Shown here: piece after piece, positions 23,571 through 36,451 of the stretch | How the letters are laid out: every line of letters starts with the position of its first letter | Position numbering within the stretch: position 1 is the stretch's first letter | Source of the DNA: Filosporella fistucella | Lineage: Eukaryota; Ascomycota; Leotiomycetes; Helotiales | Reading direction: 5' to 3' | Assembly (NCBI GenBank): GCA_030077755.1 | Contig: JAQJZZ010000010.1 | Span: 1,054,001 to 1,118,000, forward strand | DNA: 64,000 nucleotides | Position numbers and translations under genes: made by a program | Notes under the pieces: model-generated | Database searches by the model: none | What the model was told of the DNA's origin: nothing | Seen by the model: only the letters and a program-made list of their open reading frames with translations

Positions 23571-24545
23571 ATGGCTCCAAATATTATCAACGTACTGGTC
23601 ACCTCATTTGCTGGATTAGGTCTTCCTCCTACTCTTTCACTCCCACTTTCTCCCGAAACGTCAATCTCAGAACTTCAAGATCGCATCCATGAACGCCTCC
23701 CACCTCACAATAGCCGCCTTCTTGTCACGACGACTTCCAACAAGCTTTTACCGGTAGAATCAGAAGCTCCGATAGCTGGGCTCCTATCTGGACACGATGA
23801 TGACTTCCTGTCTCTGCGCCTCAGTATTCCATTATGTGGAGGGAAAGGTGGGTTTGGATCACAATTACGTGCAGCTGGCGGGCGCATGTCCTCGAAACGC
23901 AAGAAGAACCAAGGCGAAAACAATGGATCTAGCAGAAACCTGGATGGACGCAGATTGCGCACTGTCAACGAAGCTAAAGCACTTGCGGAATATCTAGCCA
24001 TTAAGCCCGACATGGCGAAAAAGGAGAAAGAAGAACGAAGAAAGAGATGGGAGCAGGTCGTCGAGCTCGCTGAGCGCAGAGAGGAGGAGATTAGGTCTGG
24101 AAATAAGGGAAAGGTAGATGGAAAGTGGGTGGAGGATAAGGAGGAGGCTGGTGAGAGAACTAGAGAAGCCGTCCTGGTCGCGATGAGATCTGGAAATTAC
24201 AAAGATAATTTATTGGGGACGGCACATGCCAGTGGATCAAGATCAGGTACCTCTGGAAGTGAAGATGAGGTTATGACAGGTACAAGCTCCAAAGACACCA
24301 CACCTCCTTCTGAAACAGAGGTCAAGCCCAAAGCACGCACTTTCTTCGGATTTGATGAAGATGACGAGTTCATGAGCAGTGATGAAGATGAGGAAGAAGC
24401 GGAGGAGGATGATGATCAGGATGAGGTGGTCGAGGAGGAAGCTGTCAAAGAGCCTACGCCGCCACCTGCACCCTCAAAGGGAAAAGGGAAGGCTAAAGCG
24501 AAGGGCCCCGTGAAGGGGAAGGGTAAAGGCAAAGCAAAAGTCTGA
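23571..24545 (+). CDS. SDE2: Sde2-like ubiquitin-fold splicing/genome-maintenance factor
   Basis: Sde2 is made as a precursor with an N-terminal ubiquitin-like fold. Deubiquitinases cleave it after the first GG of GGKGG, and the Lys-starting C-terminal product joins the spliceosome (S. pombe) or supports replication stress responses (human). Here the ubiquitin-like part spans residues 1-91, GGKGG lies at 90-94, and the conserved [19 protein letters not shown] follows directly. Downstream come [20 protein letters not shown] and [19 protein letters not shown], both Sde2 features, then an acidic stretch and a Lys/Gly/Ala-rich end. I chose the ATG at 23571 because it starts the ubiquitin-like strand; an in-frame ATG at 23487 would add 28 residues without similarity. 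Intronless, 324 aa. It is divergent from RPS10 across 249 bp. Confidence 0.9.
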   Translation: MAPNIINVLVTSFAGLGLPPTLSLPLSPETSISELQDRIHERLPPHNSRLLVTTTSNKLLPVESEAPIAGLLSGHDDDFLSLRLSIPLCGGKGGFGSQLRAAGGRMSSKRKKNQGENNGSSRNLDGRRLRTVNEAKALAEYLAIKPDMAKKEKEERRKRWEQVVELAERREEEIRSGNKGKVDGKWVEDKEEAGERTREAVLVAMRSGNYKDNLLGTAHASGSRSGTSGSEDEVMTGTSSKDTTPPSETEVKPKARTFFGFDEDDEFMSSDEDEEEAEEDDDQDEVVEEEAVKEPTPPPAPSKGKGKAKAKGPVKGKGKGKAKV

Positions 24546-24939
24546 GATCGGCCAAACTGTACTTTCGAATTTGTATTAAAGCATGGCGTTATGGTTGGGA
24601 AGGGTTGCTGACGTTGACCGGAGAGGATTATCATCGGGAGACAGTAACTCCTGTTACAAATAGAAGGTGCTTCTATTCAATACTTGCCTTTGCAATGATT
24701 GACTATTTGAATCTCATAGATCGCGTGAGGGGCGAATTTAGTACTTCACAAGTAAGTTTTGGCATACAGGAATGCTGTGGAAAGCTTCTTTACCGTCGTG
24801 GATGATACATGCTGCCCATGACCCCACTTTTGCCTAATCGGGAAGTCGTTCTTCTAACTCTAGCTCAACACCACTCTCTCTAATCGCCTCCTTTACCTCA
24901 CAAAAACACTCCACTCTTATCATTCCTATTACTCACGCC
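24546..24939. other. Intergenic: SDE2 3' flank and promoter of the amidohydrolase gene
   Basis: About 390 bases. CT-rich runs just upstream of 24940 look like a fungal core promoter. Nothing else seen. Confidence 0.4.
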
Positions 24940-26875
24940 ATGCTTTCCCCCACCTTGCGAGTATATTGCCGGTCATGGCCAATATCACTTTCTTCCAGTA
25001 TCTCCAAACACCTCACTTATGTCACTTACACACCACTTTCAAAGTTCTCTACTACGAAGTCGAAACAATTAGAGACAATTAAGATGTCGAACGATCAGTT
25101 TGCCAATGTGAAGATCAATAGGGACAGGTTGTGGAATGATATACATGAGACGTCTGAATGGGGCAAAGGGGAGAGATGGGGAGAGTGAGTGATTCCAGGC
25201 TGCTTTACAGTTTTTGTCGTATTCAGGACACATAATATCCTAATCGTTTTGCTGTCTATTTCAAAGCGAGATTCGTGATATCAAGCATGCTATAAATCAG
25301 CAAGGACTGCAGCTTTTGTTATAGCCTTATTCCTATGTATTTTCGAATATCATTTGAACGGGCAAAAGAAGCTCGTATTGATCCTCCGTCCTACGTTTAC
25401 CCTCTGCATGATTCACAGCTAACAAACTTTCAGTGGTACAACAGATATTGGGATGGCTCGTCTCACCTTGAGTGATGCTGATAAACAAGTCAGAGACTAC
25501 TTTGTCCAAACAACCAAATCTCTAGGCTGTAATGTCACGATTGACGCTATGGGTAATTGAGGCTCTTTTCGTAACTGCACTGGTTTGCTTACACTTAGAT
25601 CCACAGGAAATATATTCGCCGTTCGGCCAGGTAAGAAGGGTGGGCCGGCAACTTATGCTGGATCGCATCTGGACACCCAGGCAAGTAAAAGATTTTTGAA
25701 TTTTAGTGAGCAAACATTAACAAAATGGTAGCCGACAGGAGGACGCTATGATGGGATATTAGGCGTTCATGCAGGAATTGAGGCTCTCAAGACCATGAAT
25801 GATCACGGTATCACAACCGAGTATGATGTAGGAGTTATCAATTGGACCAACGAAGAGGGCGCTCGATTTCCAATCTCTATGGTTGCCTCGGGAGTTTGGG
25901 CAGGTGCGTATTCTCTTGAAAAGGCCTACAATCTTGTAGAAGTTGGAGGAGGGAAAGCCACTCAAAAGTCCGAGCTGGAGAGAATAGGATATCTGGGCAC
26001 GGTTGAAGCAAGCTACAAAGCCAACCCAATTGGTGCACATTTTGAGCTTCATATTGAACAAGGGCCAATTCTTGAGAATTCCGGCGGCAAAATTGGAGCT
26101 GTAGAGGGCGTACAAGCTTTCAAATGGTTCATTATCACTGTCAAGGGAAGGGACTGTCACACAGGAACGACCGATTTCAAGAACCGGTCTGATGCTATGC
26201 TCACAGCTGCAAAGCTGATCCTTCACAGCCACAACAAAGCTACTGAGCTCAATTGTTTGGCTTCGACAGGCATTCTGACGCTGAAACCCGGCTCGACTAA
26301 CACAGTACCTGGTTTTGTCCAGTTTTCATTAGATATCAGGTGCAAGGAAGATGCTACGCTATTGAAGCTTGAAGAGGCCTTAAAAAAGGAATTCTCCAAA
26401 ATTGCCGCTGGGGAAGATATCGGTGGTCTGAACGCACTGGGGACGAAAGGACGTGGTTGTTCTGTGGAATGGCAGCTAGACACAGACTCTCCAGCTACCA
26501 AATTCCATGATGATTGCATCGAGTGTGTGGAGGCTAGTGCAGCAGATATGCTTGGTACTAGCTCTAGTACACAAGTTCAGAGAATGACATCTGGTGCTGG
26601 CCATGATAGGTATTCACCTTGAGACTCCGCATCTCAACAATAACTGACTATCGTAGCGTTTATACTTCCAGACATGCACCGACATCAATGTAAGTCACTT
26701 GGTCCCTTAAAACTTCTCTGACTTACCGTTGAACAGGATATTTGTTCCATGTCGTGATGGAATAAGTCACAACCCCTCAGAGTACTGCAGTCCGGAGGAT
26801 TGTGGAAACGGTGCTCAAGTACTTCTTGGAGCAATATTGCGCTATGATCGCCTGAGGGCAGAGAAAGGCGCGTAG
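24940..26875 (+). CDS. PYD3: Beta-ureidopropionase / N-carbamoyl-amino-acid amidohydrolase (M20 family, PYD3 type)
   Basis: Hydrolyses N-carbamoyl-beta-alanine (or a related N-carbamoyl amino acid) to the amino acid, CO2 and ammonia, the last step of reductive pyrimidine breakdown. Exons 24940-25184, 25434-25552, 25607-25680, 25732-26609, 26657-26689 and 26737-26875 give 495 aa. Di-zinc residues lie in GSHLDTQPTGGRYDGILGV and NWTNEEGARFPISM. RMTSGAGHD and FVPCRDGISHNPSEYCSPED complete the site. It closely resembles yeast-type beta-alanine synthase rather than plant or animal nitrilase-type enzymes. The intron at 25681-25731 uses a GC donor (CAG/GCAAGT). Residues 1-48 are rich in Ser, Arg and Lys with no acidic residue until a Glu near the end, like a mitochondrial presequence. 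An in-frame ATG at 25084 would give a cytosolic form. Related allantoate amidohydrolases cannot be fully excluded. Confidence 0.88.
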
Positions 26876-27062
26876 GAGAATTGAGTGACAGTTTCTAACT
26901 CTGTGTACTGGTCCTATAGAATGTTCATGGAACAAAACACACTTTAATTCAAGTAACTCCCATCTATCAATTCGCATTCCCCGTGACTTGTATGGTACAC
27001 AGCCGTTGTAAACTGCTCCTTTCTCCGTCAAACAGGACCTCTTTATCTCCTAAAACAGCCCT

Positions 27063-27551
27063 CTACTGGTCAAGACGAGTGGGGAATGTTCCGTTCTCTG
27101 TAGAGCACTCGTGAGTGTTTTGATGCCTGGAACTTTCGCCCGATGAGACTCACCTCGCTGATCATCCCATCTCTCGCACCAAGCGCTTGGGCACAATGAC
27201 CGATAAGCCAGGAAAAACTGTGTCCATTAGTATCATGACTCCCCCAATCCAATTGATTTGACCTCACTTGACGGCATGGGGCAAAGTCCTCGCCCTTAGC
27301 TAAGATGCATTTGTGGTAATCGACATAGTTTTGCCAGCAATGCTTCGTCTGATTCTGGTTCGGGAACCGGGCATCGAAGCCTATGATATGGAAGGTCAAT
27401 TGTCTGCAGAGAAAGCTGTAGGAGGGGCGAGTGTACCAGCTGGTTCAAAGTTAGCGATCAGGCCATTTTCTGTCGGGGCAAGAGGATAAGAGGATTGCTG
27501 CGTACCAGTCACGAACTTGAATGGCTTGGTCTCACGATCTCCGTCAGACAT
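27063..27551 (-). CDS. COX12: Cytochrome c oxidase subunit 6B
   Basis: Intermembrane-space subunit of respiratory complex IV. Exons 27551-27506, 27380-27268, 27217-27154 and 27097-27063 join in frame and give 85 aa, the normal size. It contains GFDARFPNQNQTKHCWQNY, the CX9C pair CWQNYVDYHKC and the CX10C pair CRQFFLAYRSLC, then WCERWDDQRENGTFPTRLDQ at the C-terminus, all diagnostic of Cox6B/Cox12. The twin Cys motif implies import through the Mia40 pathway. It shares a 232-bp divergent promoter with the NDUFA4-like gene. Confidence 0.95.
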
Positions 27552-27783
27552 CTTTGCGATTGAATCTTGGATTATTGAGTGGAGAGGGGAAATGCGTATT
27601 GGGTTGAAGGGTCAATTGAAGAAGGGAAGATGAGGTCGGTCCTTTGATTTCGAGCTTCGGCTCGTCCTTAGCGCGAAATTCGGGTGCTCTCTCAAACTCA
27701 GACCACTCAACCTAGCTGTTGCCGTTACTCCCTTCATATCAAACGACCCTCTCGATCTAGAATTGGCTGGCTAGAATTTCACG

Positions 27784-28243
27784 ATGCAGCCCAGTATTGC
27801 TCTCAGAATGCGTCCTACTCGGAGAATGATGTCTATGCCTGTAAGTCTGGAGGTTGCGGACCTCAATTGCACATACTGACAACGATTCGTTATAGGGCGA
27901 GGAGCAGTCTGGTACGTTTTTGCAAGCACTATTTTGATCCCAATTGAATGAACGAACGCACAATATATTCCATCAATTTATTCAAATGTGATTTGATTAC
28001 TGGAGGCTGATCTCTTGCTGTTGCAGCTCACACCATCTCTCAACGACTTCGACAGCTCAAGAAGATTCCCCCGGAGTTGATCCCCCTCGGTACAGCGGAT
28101 TCTTTCCCAAGAGTACATGCAGGCATTGACAACATATAGGAATTGTCGTTGGTATCGCTGTTGGATTCGCCGGTTACTCCATGGCCAGAAAGCTTGTAGT
28201 TGATAAGCAGATGCGTCTCAGCCGCCAGAACCGCAAAGATTAG
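27784..28243 (+). CDS. NDUFA4/MLRQ-like mitochondrial inner-membrane protein
   Basis: Four small exons, 27784-27840, 27896-27911 (16 nt), 28027-28089 and 28140-28243, give 79 aa. The N-terminus MQPSIALRMRPTRRMMSMP is basic and presequence-like. A single hydrophobic helix follows, PLGIVVGIAVGFAGYSMARK, and a basic end LRLSRQNRKD-like tail. This is the profile of the fungal MLRQ family, named for complex I but shown in mammals to associate with cytochrome c oxidase (NDUFA4/COXFA4). It is divergent from COX12. Start: several in-frame ATGs exist in exon 1 and the most upstream was chosen. Confidence 0.8.
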
Positions 28244-28545
28244 GCGGTAGATAGAGAAGATAGTGGATGAAGAGATACTGGGCAAGGATTGTTCGATGGC
28301 AAACAGAGATCACCGCGGAACTGAGAGTGGTGGAAGATGTACAAAGTAAACGGGGCCTCGTTTGGAATCAATACACTGTGTCATGGCCAATCCACCGCGC
28401 CGATTTGTGACTTTACAATGATCTTTACCTTGGCCTAATATAGACCTGCTTTCCTATCCTACAAACGCCAGTAGATTTTGCCAGCCCCATAAACGCCGTT
28501 GGAAAGAGTGAGCCCATGAAGCACCAGAGCCTCCTGTACGTGACC
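28244..28545. other. Intergenic between convergent genes
   Basis: About 300 bases of 3' flanks. Nothing recognised. Confidence 0.4.
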
Positions 28546-29120
28546 TCATGCTGGCTTGGGTCCAGCTACATCTAAACCCTCTAGACCTTGCATAGGATCA
28601 TACGGAGCGTCATCTCCACCAGCCTGTGCCTGTTCAGCAGCACGTTTGTCTTCTTCACTAACAGCGTTCTCTGCCAACCAGCCTTCCTGAAGGACAGCGT
28701 CAGCATCGAATTCGTGAAAATAACAATGACATGACACCACTTACCTGTTCCCACAATGCAGTCTTGCTTCCCAACCCTTCACTGGCATTTTTGGGAGGCT
28801 TTGCGGCGTTCACTTTAAGTACCTTGCCAAATAATTCTGCGCCTTCCATATTATCGATCGCATCTTTGGTGTCTTCTGGATCTTCAAATTCTACATAGCC
28901 AAAGCCACGGTGCGGTTCTGTGGAATTTGGAGCTTCTGGTTTTCTATATAGAATTAGTTACAGATATAGCTCCTCCAATAGCTGCATATGAAACTCACGG
29001 GATGGAAACGTCTGCAATTTCTCCAAAGGGCAGAAATGCTGCATGGAGATTTGCCGCATTAACCATGTGCGATAATCCACCAACATAGACGGTAGCTTTC
29101 CAGCGAGCTTGATCAGACAT
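28546..29120 (-). CDS. Small RRM protein, similar to the RRM of cyclophilin E
   Basis: Three exons, 29120-28999, 28943-28745 and 28686-28546, give 153 aa. One RNA recognition motif fills residues about 8-90, with RNP2 TVYVGGL and RNP1 HRGFGYVEF. The region between ([20 protein letters not shown] and [18 protein letters not shown]) resembles the RRM of PPIE/Cyp33, a spliceosome-associated cyclophilin. No cyclophilin domain follows. Instead a short Ala/Glu/Gly-rich tail ends the protein, so this is an RRM-only form as found in many filamentous fungi. RNA target unknown; likely nuclear. It shares a 310-bp divergent promoter with SEC31. Confidence 0.85.
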
Positions 29121-29430
29121 ATTCAGGTCAAATGTGGCGTTATAAAACCGCGGAATCGAAAAAAAGCTGGAAGGTCTTTGCCAAATCATATAACTATAGT
29201 CACGTGCCTAGTTCGTCTCTGCCTCGAGCTGTTTCTGGGGAAATCTGGCTCGAACACATGGAACGCAGTGAACTACCACCACCTCATCTCTGCAGGCTGC
29301 CGCACTTTGACTTCCATTTGCGTGTCTTTTGGTGCTAAATATTAAATTTTATTCTTCATTTCCTGCAAAATCACGGCCGCAAGAATTCCTCATACAAAGA
29401 ATTGGCTTGTAGAAACAACACATCGACACG

Positions 29431-32400
29431 ATGGTGAGATTAAGGGAGATTCCCAGGACGGCCGCATTTGCTTGGTCCCCTGGATCAGAATTTCCGTTGG
29501 TGGTGACAGGAACCAGGGCTGGGGCTGTAGATGCTGATTTCTCTGATGAGACCAAATTGGAGCTCTGGGATTTGAGTCTGGACAATCTTGAGCAGGGAGT
29601 TGAGCTTCAACCCATTGCTAGCATTAGCACAGATTCAAGGTATTTTTTTTGGGAGGTACATCGGGCTAAACTATTTCTAATACTCTTTCCAGATTTCACG
29701 ACATCGCTTGGGCTCCTGCAAATGCGGATCATCCAAGGGGCATCATCGCTGGCGCTCTCGAGAATGGCTCTTTAGACCTATGGGACGCCGAGAAGTTGAT
29801 CAAAGGGGCAGATGATGCATTCATGTCACGGACAACTAAGCATACCGGTGCAATTAAGTCGCTTCAATTCAATCCACTGAAGCCTCAGATTTTAGCCACC
29901 GCTGGCGCAAAGGGGGAGCTCTTCATATACGACATTAATGACATTTCGAACCCATTCAGATTAGGGACGGCGGCAGCAAGATCAGACGATTTAGAATGCG
30001 TTGCGTGGAACAGGAAGGTCCCTCATATTTTGGCAACTGGAGGGAGTGGGGGCTTTGTTACTGTTTGGGATCTGAAGACGAAGAAGGCTTCGCTCACTTT
30101 GAACAACAACAGAAAGGCAGTTGGTGCGATTGCATGGGATCCAAATAATGCTACAAAACTCCTCACAGCTACGCCCGATGATTCGACCCCAGTCATTCTC
30201 CTATGGGACCTACGAAATTCGAATGCACCAGAACGAACATTACAGGGTCATGACCAAGGAATACTATCGCTTTCATGGTGCCAACAAGATAGCGATCTCT
30301 TGATCTCATGTGGCAAGGATAATAGAACACTCTTATGGAATCCCCAAACTGGTGAACGTCTAGGTGAATTCCCAGAAGTTACAAACTGGACTTTCCAGAC
30401 CAGGTTCAATCCCCATAATCCAGCTTTGTCGGCCACCGCATCCTTCGATGGTAAAATTTCGATTCAGACTTTACAGAACACAAATCCAGCAGCGACTCAG
30501 ACTCCAGTCCAAGGCCCCGTTGATGGCGAGGATTTCTTCACCAAGGCTCAAACTCAACCGCAAGGAGCTTCTTTCACGTTGAAGAAAGCTCCGCAATGGC
30601 TTGAGCGCCCCGCAGGAGCCTCCTTTGGATTTGGCGGTAAGATAGTAAGCTTTAGCTTATCACCAGCTGCTGCTGGCCAGCATCGGTCTTCCAAAGTTCG
30701 AATCTCTCATTTTTCTGTCGATTCAGATGTCGGTACGGCCACGGAGGCCTTTGAGAAGGCTCTGCTTGCGGGAGATATCAACAGTATTTGCGGAACTCAT
30801 ATTGCTCAAGCAAGCTCCGAAGAAGAGAAAGCGGACTGGAAAGTTATTGAAACCTTGATAGCTGAAAACCCAAGGCAGCGTGTAACAGAATACCTAGGAT
30901 TTACAGATGAGCTCGAAGAGACCACAAACGGCGTCGAATCTGCAGATGAAGAGGCAAAGCCTGAAGATTTTGTAGCCAAGGGGCATGGAGCAAAGAACAG
31001 CAGGCTTTCAACGCTCTTCGCCGACGGAGTTGATGGAGAAGATTTCCTAGCCAGCATTGCAGCCACCAAGGGCGCCAAAACGGACAATCCTTTCCATCTC
31101 CTCTCGGATGACGATGTTGCATCTGAAAAGCAGATAACCAAAGCACTTATACTCGGCAAATTCGAGAGAGCTATGTCACTTTGTCTGAAAGAGGATCGCA
31201 TTGCAGACGCCCTCATAATCGCGAACTGTGGCGGTAAAGAACTTTTCGAGAAGGCACAATCTTCATACCTTTCCCGAAAGACCGGAGGCCCAAATTACCT
31301 TCGCCTCCTCACCTCCGTGATTGGGAAGAACCTGTGGGATGTTGTGTACAACGCCGATCTGTCAAACTGGAAAGAGACAATGGCAACTTTATGCACATAT
31401 GCGGATCCGACTGAATTTCCTGATCTTTGCGAGGCTCTAGGAGACAGAATCATGGAAATAGGGTCCCTCAAAGATGCTTCCTTCTGCTATTTAGTTGGGT
31501 CAAAACTCGAGAAAGTCATCACAATCTGGATTACAGAATTGCAAGAAGCGGAGAAGGCCGGTATTGAAGATCTCACCGGTGATTCCAGCTTCTCCGTACA
31601 TGCACGAACCTTGCAGAATTTTATCGAGAAGGTTACTGTTTTCCGAGATGTCACTAAGTTTAAAGATTCGGAGACAGCCATGACTTCAGACTGGAAGCTT
31701 GCACCACTCTACGCAAAGTACACCGAGTATGCAGACATTGTTGCAGCTCATGGGCATCTCTCAATTGCTGAGAGGTATCTCGACCTACTTCCAACTCATT
31801 ATCCCGAAGCAGAAACCTCTCGCGCACGCGTGAAGCTAGCCTCAAGGAAAGCAGTACCTGTTACTAAAGCTGCAGTCCAAACATCGAATTTGAGAACTCC
31901 TTCGAGAAATCAACCTGGGGTCGGATACCAACCGTTGGGTACTCCCGCAGTTACACCGGTTCGTTCAACTCCCAGCACTTTCGTGCCTCCTGCGCCAGCA
32001 CCAATTTCAAACCCATACGCACCTACCAACAACGCGTACGCACCTCAGCAACAGCAAGGCTATCAACAGCCACCCCAACAGCCACCAACTTATGGAGGCT
32101 ACAATGCTGGTAGCTATGGAACTGCTCCAAATGCTTATGGAGCTCCTCCACAAAACTTCGGCGCTCCTCCACCACCACGAAATTCTACCCCAACCGCCCC
32201 CCCACCTAGAGCCAAGGACGTCGGACAGTGGAATGATACGCCAATGGTGACCAGACCAGCTCCAGCCAGGCGAAGCACTCCTTCAGTAGCTCCTATCACA
32301 TCTCCTTTCCCTAACCAACAAAATCTTTCCATGCCACCACCCGCAGCTCCATATGGCAGCAGAGCAACACCCACACCTCCTCCACCGCCCCCAAAAGGTC

Positions 32401-33319
32401 CTGCTCCGCCTCGAGTATCATCGCCATTAGTGGGCGGAGGACATCATGGATTCCAGCAGCCTGGTCGGCCATCCTCAGCAGCGAATCATTACGCACCTCA
32501 GAACCCAAGTTCGCCTGCAGAACAATTCGGCCATCCTGCTCATACTTTACCAACAACGATTGCTCGTGGGCAATCACCATACAATGCACCTCCATCCGGA
32601 CCACCTCCTTCCAACAGATACGCCCCTGCACCAGCGCAACAATACTCGCAACCACCTGGTCCCCAAGGTCAAATCGCACCCCCACCTCAAGCTGGAAACC
32701 GAGCTCCACCACCTGCGAATCCGTATGCCCCGCCTTCTAACGCGCCCCAAAATCAGTATGCTCCTTCTCCATCACCATTTGAGACAAATGCTCCGCCGCC
32801 TTCTTTCTCAAGCCAGGGACCCCCTCCATCCTCTCAAGGACCACCAACTGGCTCGCGTCCACCGACTGGTCCTCCTCGATCTACTCCTCCAGTCTCATCT
32901 GCACCACCAGCAAAGGCAAAGCATCCTGCTGGCGATCGGTCTCACATTCCCGCCAATGCTCAACGAATGGTAGAGATATTCAACAGCGACATGCAAAGAG
33001 TTGCATCGAAGGCACCAGGCTCATTTGCAGCGCAAGTGAAGGATACTCAGAAACGATTGAACATTCTTTTCGATCACCTAAACAATGAGGAACTGCTGAA
33101 GCCGGATACGGTGCAAAAGCTCAATGAGCTTGCGGAGGCGTTGCAATCTAAGAACTATGATATAGCCAGTAAAATGCAGGTCGATATTCAACGTGAGAAG
33201 ACAGACGAATGTGGTAACTGGATGGTAAGCTCCCTAGTCTTCATATTTCTGGGCATATTCTAATATATTCTTAGGTTGGTGTCAAGCGATTGATCAGCAT
33301 GAGCAAAGTTACCCCTTGA
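29431..33319 (+). CDS. SEC31: COPII outer-coat protein Sec31
   Basis: Forms the outer cage of COPII vesicles with Sec13 and stimulates Sar1 GTPase during ER-to-Golgi export. Exons 29431-29639, 29693-33224 and 33275-33319 give 1261 aa. The N-terminus is a seven-bladed WD40 propeller (for example [63 protein letters not shown]). A Sec13-binding blade insertion ([18 protein letters not shown]) and the alpha-solenoid ACE1 region ([30 protein letters not shown]) follow. Residues about 790-1150 are Pro/Gln/Ala-rich and disordered, the Sec23/Sar1-activating region. A helical C-terminal domain closes the protein. Length fits fungal Sec31 (1200-1300 aa). Identification is firm. Confidence 0.97.
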
Positions 33320-34074
33320 GGAGCAGAGGTCAGAGAAGAAAGACAATGAGTTGCCAGCGAAATGCTACGTCTGTAAAACAAAATCCAAACAGTACTATTT
33401 TCATCGAATGCAGTTTTCCCATCTCGTGTTTCTTCAAGCATGTTACGGGAAGGTCATCCTCTGTGATATTTGCCTGATGTAATCTTAAATCACTCTTCAT
33501 TTCCACCTGACTTTTATAAGGATTTGCTATGAATTGTGTGGACAGAGCTAAGGATAATCCTTCCCTACCATTCTTTACCTTGGTTTCAAGCACATGCCAA
33601 GGACATGGAAAACCCCAAATACCTAAACCCGAATATAGACCGTCGGTTGGCCGACACGTGATATATCCACAATCAATGTCAGGCCATCACCAATGAGAAG
33701 CTCTTCAAAAACACTAGCCAATGACGTGGTCCGAGATCGGCTGCTGTGGCTTTTTTGTTGCTCGCTTGGTTTCCCCTCGATTTTTTCATGCAATGTGAAC
33801 CAAATTAATACCCATGCAGCTAACGCTTTCTTTTCCTCTTCTTGTTCCCCACAATTGAGAACAGTCATAGGCAAAATTCGAGACTTTACCACTTGCTCCC
33901 TCTTACTCACCTCTTCTTTCCAAGTGAATACAAATACGCGCCCTTCATCCTCCCTATTTCTCCATTCATACCTACTTCATCAACACTCAAACATCAACTT
34001 CAAGTCTTAAACCCACCGCCCCCAACCTCCATCCTTCCCTTCTATCTTCCTCAATTGAATCACCACCACCCAAT
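33320..34074. other. Intergenic: homocitrate synthase promoter
   Basis: About 750 bases. The last 200 are strongly CT-rich (runs of CTTC/CCAC) up to the ATG, like a highly expressed fungal promoter or 5' UTR. No exact TGASTCA site seen. No gene. Confidence 0.5.
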
Positions 34075-35865
<1,791 letters not shown>

Positions 35866-36451
35866 GATTTTAATTTGGGTATTCTCGAAACGATTTCTTT
35901 GCATCATACGGCGGTAGCATCATGGGATATCTCCCAAATATTCAAGGAGATTTGGGTACTAAAAGTCGAAAAGTGTATTCTAAAGTTACATTTGGTCTAC
36001 ACTTGATTCTTTATTTTTCTTATGGGGATCGTGGATTGGCGTCTTTTGAATTTCACCAGCGTTGTACATATGACGGCCCTCAGGTCTACGGTCTGCGAGA
36101 ATGAGAACGATCATTAAAGGCTTTGAGAGCTTGTTCATGCATATCATCAATTACTGACTGCCTTGAAATATGACTCAAAGAAGTGCATTAAAATTGCAAA
36201 AAGTACTGGCAGTACAATGAGGTTGAATTCGGTGCAGGCATGGATTGCCTGTGTGCAATAGCTCGCCAAGTTTTTATACCACGAACCTGTTCCCCTGGAA
36301 ACAAGAATGAACTGAAAATTGATATCTGGAGACAATCCCTTTTACATGTAGAAAGTCTACGCCGTAAAGAACGACTGACATATGATCTCTTAGTGGTATG
36401 AAGTTCGGTGTGAAAGTAATACATCATTAGTGGAGTATTTTACAGAATTAT
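35866..36451. other. Intergenic between convergent genes
   Basis: About 590 bases, AT-rich. Nothing recognised. Confidence 0.4.

Noticed and set aside
32446..32973. 175-codon plus-strand frame rich in His, Leu and Pro
   Set aside because: It is a shifted-frame shadow of the Pro/Gln-rich region of SEC31.
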